Shown here piece by piece: positions 53,275 through 63,909 of a stretch of 64,000 nt of DNA (position 1 is its first letter; every line of letters begins with the position of its first letter). The notes beneath the pieces were generated by a model. The model saw only the letters and a list, made by a program, of their open reading frames with translations. It was not told where the DNA came from and did not search any database. Source of the stretch: Sordariomycetes sp. S80-01Y (Eukaryota; Ascomycota; Sordariomycetes); NCBI GenBank assembly GCA_037042185.1, contig JAXQJY010000030.1, forward strand, positions 2,702,033 to 2,766,032, in the 5' to 3' direction. Position numbers and translations under genes: made by a program.

Positions 53275-55050
53275 GATAGTATGATTGTGAGATATGCTAC
53301 CTTAGAGCCTACAGCTGCTGTTCGCAATTTTCATAGCCTTGGAACCAATATCGAACCCTTTATGTGTAAACAGAAGCCTCCACTGCTTATCCAGTCAGTC
53401 TGCCACCATGGCAAATTCCATAACATGGCTTGCTGCTACTTATAGCGGGAATATTATAGCCATGGCCCCCAAGTTTCCATGTTCGGAGGATGCGACCATG
53501 TACTCAATGCTACGGCAAATGCTTAAAGCGTGGAATCGAGCATTCCGCCTCGCTAAGCCGACACCTGATATATCGCCTGGCAAAGACTGAACCGTTTGCC
53601 ACGCATGGTATGAGCACAAGCAGCCGTCATAAGCGTCCGAGGTTGATGTCCCTAAATCCAACCCTAACCTTTCTGCCAGTCCGTAGAGAAGGAGGATAAT
53701 GACATCAAAGTGTACGGCCTCGGATGCTTGGTTGAACGTCTGGAAGTGACAGACTGATGCGAAAGGCGAGTCATGCCCCCAAGGCCACACAAAGTATCTT
53801 GAATCTGGACTTTCTACATTCCAGACTCCGCGGAGATGATCAAGATCATCCATAGTGCCTATAATCTTAGCCCGTAGATCAGAGAAATTCGATGACGCCT
53901 TGTCGTCGAAATCTAGGACATCGAGGTCCTCCATTAGTCCCGGTATTTGACATAGGATATCCTGGATGCGAATCCACATCGACTTTGGCGAATCGGAAGT
54001 TGCCCAAGGGACTGTTTGCCAGTTATGGCGTTCCAGGAACGTCCTCTTCCGCTGTGCAATACAGCCAACGGCCTATTACAGCATCGTCATCAACAAGCTA
54101 GGATCTAAAACGAAAGCTCGATGACTTACAATGAAACTCCTATTGATGTTGAGCTATATATTCGTGGACGAACTTTGAAAAGCATCCGGCCCAGCAGCTT
54201 CCGTCTGATGATATGCACTATCAGTTGATGGTTCTGAGTAAACCTTCACCTTGGATACTCACTAGAGCTGCTAGTCCACGCGAGTGCTGAATCCAGGCTG
54301 TCGAACTCGAGCTACATATCATCTCTTACATTCCAAGGAACGAGCAACACCAAAGGCCCGTGAGCCATTGCATGCTGCCCCTGGCGAGGTGGCTGGATGC
54401 AGCCAGTTCCTTCTGGATGCAATGAAGCGCCTCAACATAGCGCAATCTAGACTTGGTCACCATATGACTGAGACCACTCACACGCCCAAAAAAAGCTTGC
54501 CCCACGCTCAAAATTGCCACATGTGCTGCTGAGCGACGATTGCCGTAGATAAGGACATCAATTAGGCCAGTGTCGCCTGGGCTTTGCGGGGCGGTGCAGG
54601 TCGGAGGTCTGTAAAGCTTGGCGAGGAGATGGAAAATGACCATATATTCTTGGAAGGCGTTTAGGGGAATGAACACGCCCATCGGGGTGCGCGATCGGCG
54701 CACTAGGCCTGCGCAGGGCTGAAGATGGATATGTGATTCTTTGGTGCATTTGACCGCCAAGCATGACGACGGACTCAATCCCTTAGATACCAGACCCGCG
54801 TCCAGCGATGGTATGAATATCAATGGCCTCTCGTAGCCTAGGGAATCGCGCTTGCTCTTCTCGCAACGGAAACACTGTGGTCGACGTTCATCTGCACCCA
54901 ACTTTGTTTAGCTGTACGAATGAAAAATGACAGCGGAGCCGTGCGGGCAAGCCTCGCCATTCCATCTTCATGACACTTACCGCATTTCACCTTACGCTTC
55001 TTGCAAGTAATGCATCCTTTGCTGTGAGTCGTGCGTCCTCTCCCACTCAT
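53275..55050 (-). pseudogene. Broken Zn2Cys6 transcription factor gene
   Basis: Exon 1 (54981-55050) begins MSGRGRTTHSKGCITCKKRK and joins exon 2 (from 54891) to give a zinc cluster whose sixth ligand is Ser (codon TCC, 54842-54844) instead of Cys. The rest follows the C6 factor with C-terminal fungal domain: IPLNAFQEYMVIFHLLAKLY, ALHCIQKELA, a WIQHSRGLAAL segment, ERHNWQTVPWATSD, DILCQIPGLMEDLD and HALSICRSIEY. The homologous frame is cut by at least four stops: TAA 54326-54328, TAG 54154-54156, TAA 53440-53442 and TGA 53395-53397. Intact-looking splice sites remain around 54115 and 54250. With a lost zinc ligand and four stops it is a clear pseudogene. The decay is by point mutation, with no insertion seen. 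Confidence 0.85.
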
Positions 55051-55728
55051 GGCCGAGACCTTATTTGACCAAAGGAGCTGCAGCCCGTGGGGCAATACGG
55101 TGAACCTCCAAGAATTTACAGCTTGAATTGAGCGCTTGCAGACTAAAAGTATGAGGTAGTTGGGCAAGATGCCTCAATTACGCAGAGCGAGGCGAAGTTT
55201 CCAGTGCGCGCAGCTCAGAAGCACGGACAACTGTGCTTGAGCCAGGTTCAAAGAGTTCGTGAAGTGCTGTTGTGGTCAGATATTAGTCGGGAACCCCAAC
55301 TACCCAACAGGCAGGGTGGCGGTGGAGAAGGACTCGCACAGAAAGACCTAAAGCGGAAAGGCCAGGGTCATTAACAGCCATTCATGGGTCCAATGAGTCA
55401 GCATAATCGGGGTTCAACTGTGGTTGAGATCCGAACAGCCGGCCTGCTTTACTCCGCCAACATTTCCATGAACAAAACGATTTACCGTCGCAGGTGGGAT
55501 ACCCTCGATAGCTGTACTTGAGTGGCTGGAACTCCTGATTTGGACATTCAATGCGATACTCCCTCGATAAAGGAGGATGTAAGCTTCCAAGGTGTTCATG
55601 ATAAAAGAATTTGACGAGTATATAAGCCTGTTATTTCCGCCTCGTCGAAGGTAGCAATGCATCACTTATAAGATGTTGCTAAACTCGCCTACACTGCCCT
55701 CAACTCGACAGATCTTGCTGCGTACGGT
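55051..55728. other. Divergent intergenic region between two pseudogenes
   Basis: Formerly the promoters of the Zn2Cys6 relic (minus) and the conserved-protein relic (plus). No gene is supported. Confidence 0.45.
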
Positions 55729-56717
55729 ATGGACCAACAAAAGCTGTGCCATTCCAAAAGTCAGGCACAGCACGACTGGGATAGGACAACCCACACTCCC
55801 ACAGACATGGGGATATACCCTCACCAAGACGACTCATTCGACACAACATATTCAACCCCCTTCTCAGGCTACCCTATTCATTGCGTCAACCTCCCTCCCA
55901 GCTACAACAACATCGTCCTCAACCCAGGTGGACACACTGTGGCTTCTGAACCTCGGGTCGCCGCCCCATCAAACCCACATGCAGTTCATGAGAAGCTCGT
56001 TGCGATTCCGTCCACAGGACACAATCTTGGGGCGCCAATTCTCCGGGCTTGGCCTCCAGCTCTCGAAGGGAGAGGCATCTCCAAGGTCGACTTTTTGAAC
56101 TTGATCGATCGACTCAACCGCGTGACAATAAACAGTCCCCCGATCCAAGTCTTTGGTCTAGCTGGGAACATCGTCAGCATGGTGCCACTCGCCACGGCTC
56201 ATATTGTGGGCAGTGCTGTGAATGCCAGCGCAATGATGGCTGGCGTTGCTGTTCGCAAGGTTTAAACGGAGATGCTGCTGCGCGAAGTCAATAGGGACAT
56301 GTTCAAGCCATTGGGTCTGAGTGTCAAATTGACCAAGATGGAAACAGTGGCTGCAATGGCCAGGATACCAATCGTCGGCCCAGACGGCAAGATCGACAAA
56401 AGTAAATATCTTCTTCCGCCGCTGGACAATGACGACGGGCTCCAACAACCAGTTGGTGTCCATCAGAGACGCCTGATGGCACTGCAGCCCTACATATCAC
56501 CTCTGGTGATAGAGGGTTTGCCTGACATTGATAACCTCAAAATTTCCTCTCCAAGATGCACGGGTCTGTCAGCGCACGACAAGCTTCCAAAGAAGAGCAA
56601 AAGATGATGAAGAAGAGGGAGAAGCCGAGGAATCCAAGACAAGATGAAGAAGAGAAAGCACTGCGAAAGGTGATTTTTCTTGTTGTCGAGCGCATTCAGG
56701 CTGGCGTCGTGTGTTGA
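55729..56717 (+). pseudogene. Broken conserved fungal protein gene
   Basis: From MDQQKLCHSKSQAQHDW the frame runs 178 codons through FLNLIDRLNRVTINSPPIQV and GNIVSMVPLATAHIVGSAVN to a TAA at 56263-56265. It continues in frame as TEMLLREVNRDMFKPLGLSV to another end at about 56605. In the +1 frame the typical charged tail appears (ARQASKEEQKMMKKRE, then EEEKALRKVIFLVVE) to a TGA at 56717. The layout (Gly/hydrophobic middle, REVNRD-F-P-GL block, Lys/Glu tail) is that of a conserved, uncharacterised ascomycete family. One nonsense codon plus one frameshift near 56540-56560 indicate a pseudogene. A new 45-nt intron over the TAA (GTTTAA to AATAG) is conceivable but would remove the conserved block. 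Confidence 0.75.
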
Positions 56718-57289
56718 ACCCCCCCAACCTGCTCTGCTTTTTCCGCAATATACCGGGTAACCCGCCGGTATAACCTCTGGCGAAGTCTCATTTGATTTCC
56801 AATTATCATGTTATATATCATTCAAATATTTAGCTTCTATAGAAATTGACGCGTTTAATTTGTAGCTTCACGGTCCTTTCCAAGCTAGTCATCACGCGTT
56901 TTTCATCCTGTACAACGACTCCTTTCTAGACCACGTGCGCTTGGAACGCAGCAACTAGCTCCTTCAGGTTAGCTGACTTTGCGGCTGCTGAGTCCTCGGT
57001 CTTCTCCAGAGCTAGCAGATTCGTACAAACTCTTCTTTTTTAGGATATACGCGCCCCTATCTCGAATCCGAGCATGTTCGTGTGTAACCCTCTAATTTAG
57101 AATCTTACTTAGCGGTGTACTTAGGCATCCCTGTCCACCCGACGCACACGAATATTCTCTGACTTGACCATGACACTCCAGGCATCGATTCCAGCGATCC
57201 GTCGAGGTTGAGAAGGACGTTGGGTTAAAGCCTTGGATGGGCCGCCGGTGCCTCACTGTCAATTATTAAATGGTATCTTTCCATCTATA
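56718..57289. other. AT-richer spacer between relics
   Basis: No gene seen. Contains TATA-rich and TTTAATTTG-type sequence typical of mildly mutated non-coding DNA. Confidence 0.4.
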
Positions 57290-58337
57290 TCTAGCTTCTC
57301 CCCTTTCCAGTCCTAACCCAAAACGGGGGCAATAGCAAAGCAAATCGCTTAGATATTACCAAGAGGTGCTGTAGCAAGTGCAGGCCAAGCTGCTCTGCTG
57401 GAGTCACTGCCGATCCAAGAGCCGGAAAAAGCTGTCCAAGACGATAAGTCTGTTTAAGGACACCGACTGTGAGGGAATGGCCTCCCAAGACGACCGTGGT
57501 GACTGGACTCCAATGGTTATTTGCGTCCCGATAGACACCGCATCTATAATTTATCAAGAGCCGGACAATACATCTGTGACCTCCACAGACCCGTAAAGCA
57601 AGCGAGTGTACCAATCTCTGCAGGAAGCATTGATTGACGCGCCATTCTGCATTAAAATCTTTGTGACCTCTACGTGACCCTCAGCAGCTGCTGATTTCAG
57701 GGGGGTTATCCCGCACTCACTAGCCCAGTGTCATGTCTGCACCCTGACTTGCTAGGTACTGAATAATATCCGCGTAACCTTCTCCGGCGGCCACACAGAT
57801 CGGCGTGAATCTCTAATCTTTCTTACAGTATGAGAAGTTGACGCCATGCTCTACAAGAATCCGCACCGTATTAAGATGGCTGGCTTTATCTACCGACTAT
57901 ATGAGAGTTTATACATCGACTGTAGGAGCGTTCGGGTCGGCTCCGTAACGTAGCAAGATATGGAGCGCTTCCGGGTAGTTCTTAGTGGCGGCCTCATTTA
58001 AAAGAGTAAAGCCATCCTTATTGCCCGCTGTATAATTCGCTCCGTGCTATATAAGGTATTCGAGGATATTCGCATGCCCGGTAACAGCGGCAAAGTAGGT
58101 ATGGGTCTGTCTAGTTTCACCGGCAGCGAATATATTCTCTCCATTAGCAATAAGTCTCTTAATCTCGTCGAAATCGCTTTCTTGAGCTGCTATATTAAAT
58201 GGAGTAGGTCCAGGCCTGCTATCGCCATCCCATTCTCCCACTGCCTGCGAGTACGCTAGGGGGGGGATAGAGGTAGGCCCTTCTCTTTCAGGGATCGTAG
58301 ACATGGATAGCGGGGGGGGGGGGGGGCGTGGGAGCAA
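57290..58337 (-). pseudogene. Degenerate ankyrin-repeat gene
   Basis: The minus strand opens at MSTIPEREGPTSIPP (or slightly upstream) and reads ankyrin-like text: GPTPFNIAAQESDFDEIKRL, THTYFAAVTGHANILEYLI, then a TAA at 58047-58049. The same frame carries on as HGANYTAGNKDGFTLLNEAA, YPEALHILLRYGADPNAP, HLNTVRILVEHGVNF and VAAGEGYADIIQYLASQGAD, with further stops between these pieces. Shifted frames to about 57290 still show repeat-like text (NNHWSPVTTVVLGGHS). At least four in-frame stops plus frameshifts make it non-functional. Several stops could come from CAA or CAG by C-to-T change, as in RIP. A 15-G tract sits just upstream (58312-58326). Confidence 0.75.
58312..58326. repeat. Homopolymer of 15 G
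   Basis: An uninterrupted run of 15 G on the plus strand, with an 8-G run at 58259-58266 nearby. Such tracts are rare in fungal DNA, prone to slippage and sequencing error, and can form G-quadruplex-like structures. Confidence 0.8.
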
Positions 58338-59292
58338 TTAAGTTTATATTCGACGCTATGGGGCTAGCTAGAGGAGCTTCTTATCGCAGACGTCGCTATC
58401 ATTTTAGCTTTCATACCCTCTTATTTTTAACCGCTACGAGAGGCGTATTCGATTTAAGAGTAAATACACTACCACAATCGAAGCGAGTAATAGTTAGAAA
58501 GACGAGGAGGGGGCTTAATAACTGCCGGGTCGGGACCAGTACCTATATAAGGGCCCTTTACCTTAGACGATATAAACGCCTTCTGGTTTATGTACTTTAT
58601 AAAGGAGTTATATATATTACTTTTTCTATAAGACTATAGACCAATGAAGTTAATTAATGCTAATAGACGCGCCGAGTTAGAGTTATAGTCCTATGAGCCT
58701 ATGATATCGAGTGCCTAATTATTCCTAAATCAGTCTCTTCCTAGTTCCACCCCGGCTCCGCATATTCTTTGGCTCTACAGACCTTCTGGTCTCATCGGCA
58801 CGGAAATGCTGAGGATGTGGTTTGAGGATGGACGTGTTCGAGGCTAGGTGTGTCTGGGGCTACCCTGAAGCCATTTGCATGGCTTTAGAACAGCAGCCTG
58901 TTTTTATTATTAGTATTGTCATATTCTCTGCTTCCAGCGGCCTTTAGGCCGCTTAGCCCCCGTAGATCAACACAGGACATGCTGGGTTACTGCCTTTGTC
59001 TATAGGTTCGACCATGAGATTGACTGTATTTTAAGCGTTTACGATTGAGCCGATGCAAAAGTATAACATAGATGTGGTTTAATACGGTTTTAGCGAAACA
59101 GTACCATATTCCGGATCGTAAGTACTCCCACTGACGTTCTCGCCTTAATCTCGGTTTGATATCTTTTGTGGTCCTATAGCTCAGGCACGTCTCAATACAT
59201 TACCAATTGCCTCCCATTGATAGCATCAATGAAGAAACTCCACGTGTCGATTTCTTCAGCTCTTCCTTATTTCTTAGTCTATCATGACCTTC
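58338..59292. other. AT- and TA-rich spacer, RIP-like
   Basis: Rich in TpA (TATATATATT, TTAATTAATGC, GTTATAGTCC) and poor in long frames. It looks like a repeat-induced-point-mutation-altered relic, but no transposon protein could be recognised. The right part (59160-59290) is the 3' flank of the serine hydrolase gene. Confidence 0.5.
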
Positions 59293-61139
59293 TCACTTCT
59301 TCCCCATCTTCACCCTCAGCATCCTCACGTCCACCTCCTGCACGACCCCATCCTCGCCCATCCCAAACACCCACTCGTCTAGCGTCACACCCCCATACGC
59401 CGGCGCCCCCAGCGACGTCCACTGTATCAGCCCCGGGTCCTGCACCGCTCCGCCCGCCCCGGTCGCGTTGAAAAAGCTAGCCCGGAACCCCAGCCGCGAC
59501 ACGTACGACGCCGTGCCGTTCCCTTTGGTCCGCTCCGTCCGCAAACCTGACGGGAAGAGCCGCGCAGACTGCCCAGCGCTGTAGAGCGGGATGAAAGGGC
59601 TCGAGGGGCCGATGACCTCGACGCCGCGCGCGGAGAGGTGCGTCACGATGAGGCCCGGGTTCGACGTGTCGACATTAATAGTCACGGAACTGTTTGTCAC
59701 GGCGTCGGTGTACGTCCCCGCGAATTTAGAGCGCACCTCCTCGCGCGCTTGAAGCTCCGCGGCGGGTAGAAAGACGGTACCGACGGTGTTCATGAGCGTC
59801 TCGCGCACGGCCGCCGAGTTGGACTCAATGGGACCTGCAGAGAAGACCACCGCGCCGAGGCCGTGCTCCGGTGACAGCACCAGCGCGGCGCGGTAGCCGC
59901 CCATGTCACCCTGCTTGGTGTAGAGCTGCGTCAGCCTCTTGTTATCGAGCAGCAGGTGGCGGATCTCCCACGGCGCGCCAACGGCCGAACCGAGCACGCC
60001 CGTCTGGCTCATGGGCTTCAGCCAGCGACGGGTTTGCGCGGCGGACAGTGTGGTGGATTTCAGGATCGAGCGCCCGGCCTTGAGCATGTCGCCGGCGGAG
60101 CTGTAGATGGACCCAGCCGGGTCGATGGGGCCCATCTCCCAGTCCCAGCCGACGGCTGAGGCGTTGCCAGGGATAACGCCGCCGCAGGAGGGTGGCGTGG
60201 TAAAGCTGCTAGCGGTCATGTTGAGGGTTGAGAGAATGTTGGCGCTGATTGCACTGCTAACGGGCTGGCCAGTGATTGCTTCCTGGGCGAATCCGAGAAG
60301 GGAGTAGGCGATGTTGCTGTATGCGGGGGAATATCCGGTCGGGAAGATGGGATGCTGTTTGAGGAGCTGGGCCATGGTTTCTAGAGATTTTAACTCAGGT
60401 AAATGCCTTACAGGTTCTAACTCTCTTACCATTTCGTGTGCATTCCCTCATCAAACCGGCCACGCCGCACTGGGGGATATCGTGATCAGGTAGAGAGGGT
60501 AGACCGAAAGCCATGGCTTGCTGCGGACCCATCTGGGCCGACATGTCCGTCTGGAAGGCTGTTATGGTCAGCCCGGTTCTCTTAGGCCACTCGTTCTGTT
60601 CACGACTCACGATCACGAGGAATGCCCGCCAGGTGGCTCGCAAGCTGACCAAGCGTCACCTCGCCCCAACGGACATGGTCAATGTCGTCGTAAAGCACTC
60701 CGTCCGAGGGACCCCCTGCGACCCCCAGCTCGGGGACATACCGCGTGATGGGGTCGTTGAAGTGCTCATCGCCCACCTCCATGAGGAATGACCACACGCT
60801 GAATACCTTGGATACGCTAGCGATGCGGAATATCGACTCGCGGTTAACCTCCTCGACACCCACGTCGTAGTCGGGCGTGAAATATCGCTCGTAGAGGGGC
60901 TCTTCGTCGGCGGTCGAGAAGACGGCCACGGCCCACGCCGTCTCGTTGGCCTGCACAATCGGAGAGCGGAAAATGTCTTGGTCAAAGCGTTCGATGGCAG
61001 AGGCGAGGGTTTGGGAGCCGCTGAGGGAGGATGGTGCTGGAAAGGCTGGACCGGCGAGGGCGGCTCCAGGGGGAACGGTGTCCTGCACGGCTTGAAGGGC
61101 TGCGAGAGCGCCGAACAGGGATGCTGGATGGGACTTCAT
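59293..61139 (-). CDS. Beta-lactamase-fold serine hydrolase (class C / PBP-like)
   Basis: Three exons (60611-61139, 60430-60558, 59293-60380) encode 581 aa. The start at MKSHPASLFGALAALQAVQD gives a plausible signal peptide or anchor; an upstream ATG at 61241 in frame is less likely. FRIASVSKVFSVW holds the catalytic SxxK (S108, K111) and GYSPAYSNIAYSLLG the YxN tyrosine motif. LASHLAGIPRD and GWDWEMGPIDPAGSIYSSAGDM are typical of the fungal serine beta-lactamase-like/LACTB group, and a C-terminal beta-rich domain follows (FAGTYTD, RLFPSGLRTE). Joins restore GIPRDPFQTDMS and RNETMAQLLKQHPIFPTGY. It probably hydrolyses an ester or amide, in some relatives a polyketide intermediate; the substrate is unknown. 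GC-rich and intact, unlike its left neighbours. Confidence 0.92.
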
Positions 61140-61519
61140 GGCGTGGAAAGGGTAGGAAAGAGAAGCTGCGCAAGTATACAATAGTATCAAGGGATTGGCG
61201 GGTGGACCATTCGAAGCAAAGACTGAAAGTAAATGAGTCACTGGTGTAAACGGTGTCCCTCGCCTCGAAGTACTCCGAGCACCTTATATATACACAAATT
61301 CAATACTTTACTAGCTGGCTCGCAAACGCCCCACTAGGCTTGGACGTGAATTCGTACGCTTGTCACAACCACGAAGGACCGGGGTCAATGAACCCGCGTG
61401 TGCTACGCAAACTGTGTTTCGAGCTTCAGCGGCAGTAGAGACTCGCAATTGACCCGCCCAGGCTTACATCCTCGTAAAGCACTCATGCTTCATCAATTGG
61501 AAACCACTAGGTACAGAGG
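61140..61519. other. Intergenic region between two minus-strand genes
   Basis: About 380 bases forming the promoter of the serine hydrolase. A TATATATA on both strands at 61285-61292 lies about 150 bp upstream of its ATG and is a likely TATA box. Confidence 0.5.
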
Positions 61520-63052
61520 CTATACAGACCTGCGGCAAAACACCCACTCAGACTCCCGCCGAATAGTCTCTTCGTCTCGCACGAAGAAGCATATCCGTCT
61601 CCGAAGCACGATCTCTCCTTTCTCATCTCTCTCCTCAAATACTTCAGGCTCCACATATGAGTCCCTAATCCTGTCCTCATCCCGCGGTAGGCGGTCTATG
61701 CCCTCTTGCGCATTTGCCTCCGCGCCCTGGCCGTGCTCCCACTTGATTACACACTGTCCTATTGCGTACATACTCCCTGCGTCCCATAGCGACTCCCGAC
61801 GGCTTCCCATCGCTCTGAGCATCTCCAGCGCCGCAAGACGCAGGCCCAAGTACCTGCACTTGATGACCACGAAGTGCAGCAGCGTCGCAGTGCCCATACC
61901 GAATCTGAACTTGGTCCATCGCTGCTCTGGCCCCTCCACCCGAGCCAGCTCAATGATCCTCTGGAACTCTCCAAAGTACTCGTCGCTGGCCGTCTCCTCG
62001 CGATGAGGGGCGATGTTCGTCCAGATCCAGCACACAAGCCATCGCATCTCCAGGTTGCGGCAGGCCTCATAAGCTTCTTCGGAATCCTCCCCCTTGAGCG
62101 CCTCAAAGGCACCGGACCACTCCTTCAAGTCCCGTAGCAACGCCGTCCGCATTTCCAGAGCGACAGGCGGCATCCTTTCTTCTCCAGAACTGAGGCGGTA
62201 CCTGTCCAGCGACCTCACCAACCTCGCCACCCTCCCCATCAGCGCGTCCATGTCCGCAGCCGCGGACGTGAAGTCCCCAAATTCGTCCCCTTTCCGTTCG
62301 TCCGGTCGCAGCAAGGGGAACCCCCCCGCGGTAAGCGTGGTGTCGAAGAAAAACGGAAAGATGCTGAGGTGCCGCAGCATCGCGGTTACCTCTCCCTCGC
62401 AACGCCCCGCATCTGTTGCTAACAGTATCCCGTGGCGACAGTGATTGATCGCGGCCGGGACGTTGCCACGCAAGAACTCGATGCAGGTGAAGAGCACGGA
62501 GAGGAGTAGCACAACACCCAGCTCAATTTCCTTTGTCGTGAAGGCGAGGCGCAGCGCCTCGTTATAGTGCCGCAACGCGACCTCCCCACCTCCTACGTCC
62601 CTCCACTCGGGTTCAAAGTCCTCGTATAGCAGGCTGATGGCTGTGACGGCATGTCGAGCTACGGCCTCGCCCGTCGCGAGCTGCATCACCAACCGCGTCC
62701 AGAAGACGCCCTCGAAGCCGAACGGGCCCCTGAGCGCTGGCGCGACGACGTGGCAGAAGTAGTCGAGGGCGCGAGTTTGGGCGCCGGCGGCGAGGGAGGG
62801 CGAGGCAGATGGCTGGCGGAGGAGGTGGCACCAAGAGAGGGAACCGACGGGGATGGGCGTGTAGCCTGCACAGGAGCGGTGGGCGGAGCGGCATCGTAGG
62901 CAGGCTGGACGACCCTCGTCGCATTTGATCCGTCGTTTTCTGGGGCTGTAAGAAAACCAAATCTTTGTACGTTTGTCTTTGGGGTGTGGTGTTGCGACTC
63001 ACTTGCAGGTGATGCAGCCCGTGCGGACCTTCTCCACGCCCTTGCGCGGCAT
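61520..63052 (-). CDS. Zn2Cys6 transcription factor, telomere-adjacent
   Basis: Two exons (63003-63052, 61520-62939) encode 489 aa. Exon 1 is MPRKGVEKVRTGCITC plus two bases. The acceptor at 62940 (CCCCAG) rather than the AG six bases earlier gives the canonical cluster CITCKKRRIKCDEGRPACLRC...C with C-x2-C-x6-C-x6-C-x2-C-x6-C spacing. After it come SLAAGAQTRALDYFCHVVAP, GVFWTRLVMQLATGE and HYNEALRLAFTTKEIELGVV, the C-terminal helical domain of the C6 group with a tetratricopeptide-like look. All residues of the cluster are present and there are no stops, in contrast to the relic at 53275. It is a nuclear regulator. It lies 380 bp upstream of and co-directional with the serine hydrolase gene, which may be its target (inference). 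Confidence 0.92.
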
Positions 63053-63359
63053 GGTAGTCGCGAGAAAGGAGGCAGTTGCGTTGTGTATCTAGGGATGGAC
63101 AGAGATGGATCATGATTCGAGCCTGAAGCAAATGTACGAAGTAATGTCGGTCTGCACATATTGACGGAGCCATTCTCGCCCGGCGTTTCATGTAAGGACA
63201 GCCTCCACAGTGGGGCGAGTGCGAGCTCGTCTCACAATCCTGTCGGGCCTTTTGACATTCGTTCGAGGCTCACGTCATTATGCCCTGTCTGTCTTGGTGG
63301 CCTTGACAAAATACTGAAATTGCCGTGAGAAAATCTCCGCCTCATCTCTCATAGTAATA
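63053..63359. other. Promoter region of the telomere-adjacent regulator
   Basis: About 300 bases of mixed composition between the regulator's start and the AT-rich subtelomeric block. Nothing else seen. Confidence 0.4.
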
Positions 63360-63909
63360 GGAATCGTTAGCACCCCTTGCGATAATTAATTTTAGTAAGA
63401 TATTTAGAGGCGCTTACCTGTGACGTTCGGGCCTGGTCTAGCCATAGGGTAGGTAGATCAGAAGGTCGGTTTATTATTCGCAGTACATTAGGTTATAAGT
63501 GCGAGACTAGGTAGTTATTATAGTTAAGTGCTAAAGTTATAGAACTAGAGGTAACTAAGTATTAATAATAATGTTAATAGCTAAGTTATGTCTAATAAAT
63601 ATAAGTGACTTATAGATTCTATATATTAGTTAGTGATATAAAGGAACGTTATAATTTAATTAATAAGGCTTATTATAATCCCCTAGGGCTCACGGTAAGC
63701 CTATATAGGAGCATTATAAGCTAGGGGGCTAAATAGGTGTTTTAATAATTATTAAAGGGAATTAGTGGGGGTGTTTTAGAGTTACGTGAAGGCCGTATAA
63801 CGGGTCGTAACAATAACCCCACGATAGGGTTATGTGTGCCTATGTATGAAAAAGCTACCCATAGGCCTTAATAATATAGAACCTCTAGAGATTAATATAG
63901 TCACCAGTC
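63360..63909. repeat. AT-rich subtelomeric block, RIP-like
   Basis: Dense in TA, TTA and TAA (AGTTATTATAGTTAAGTGC, TAAGTATTAATAATAATG) and without open frames. It has the composition of repeat-induced-point-mutation-altered repeats common beside fungal telomeres. No transposon or RecQ-helicase coding could be recognised. Confidence 0.6.

Noticed and set aside
54891-54980. Extending the first exon of the broken regulator through the intron to rescue the zinc cluster
   Set aside because: The spliced reading gives the expected cluster spacing while the unspliced frame does not. The sixth ligand is lost either way.
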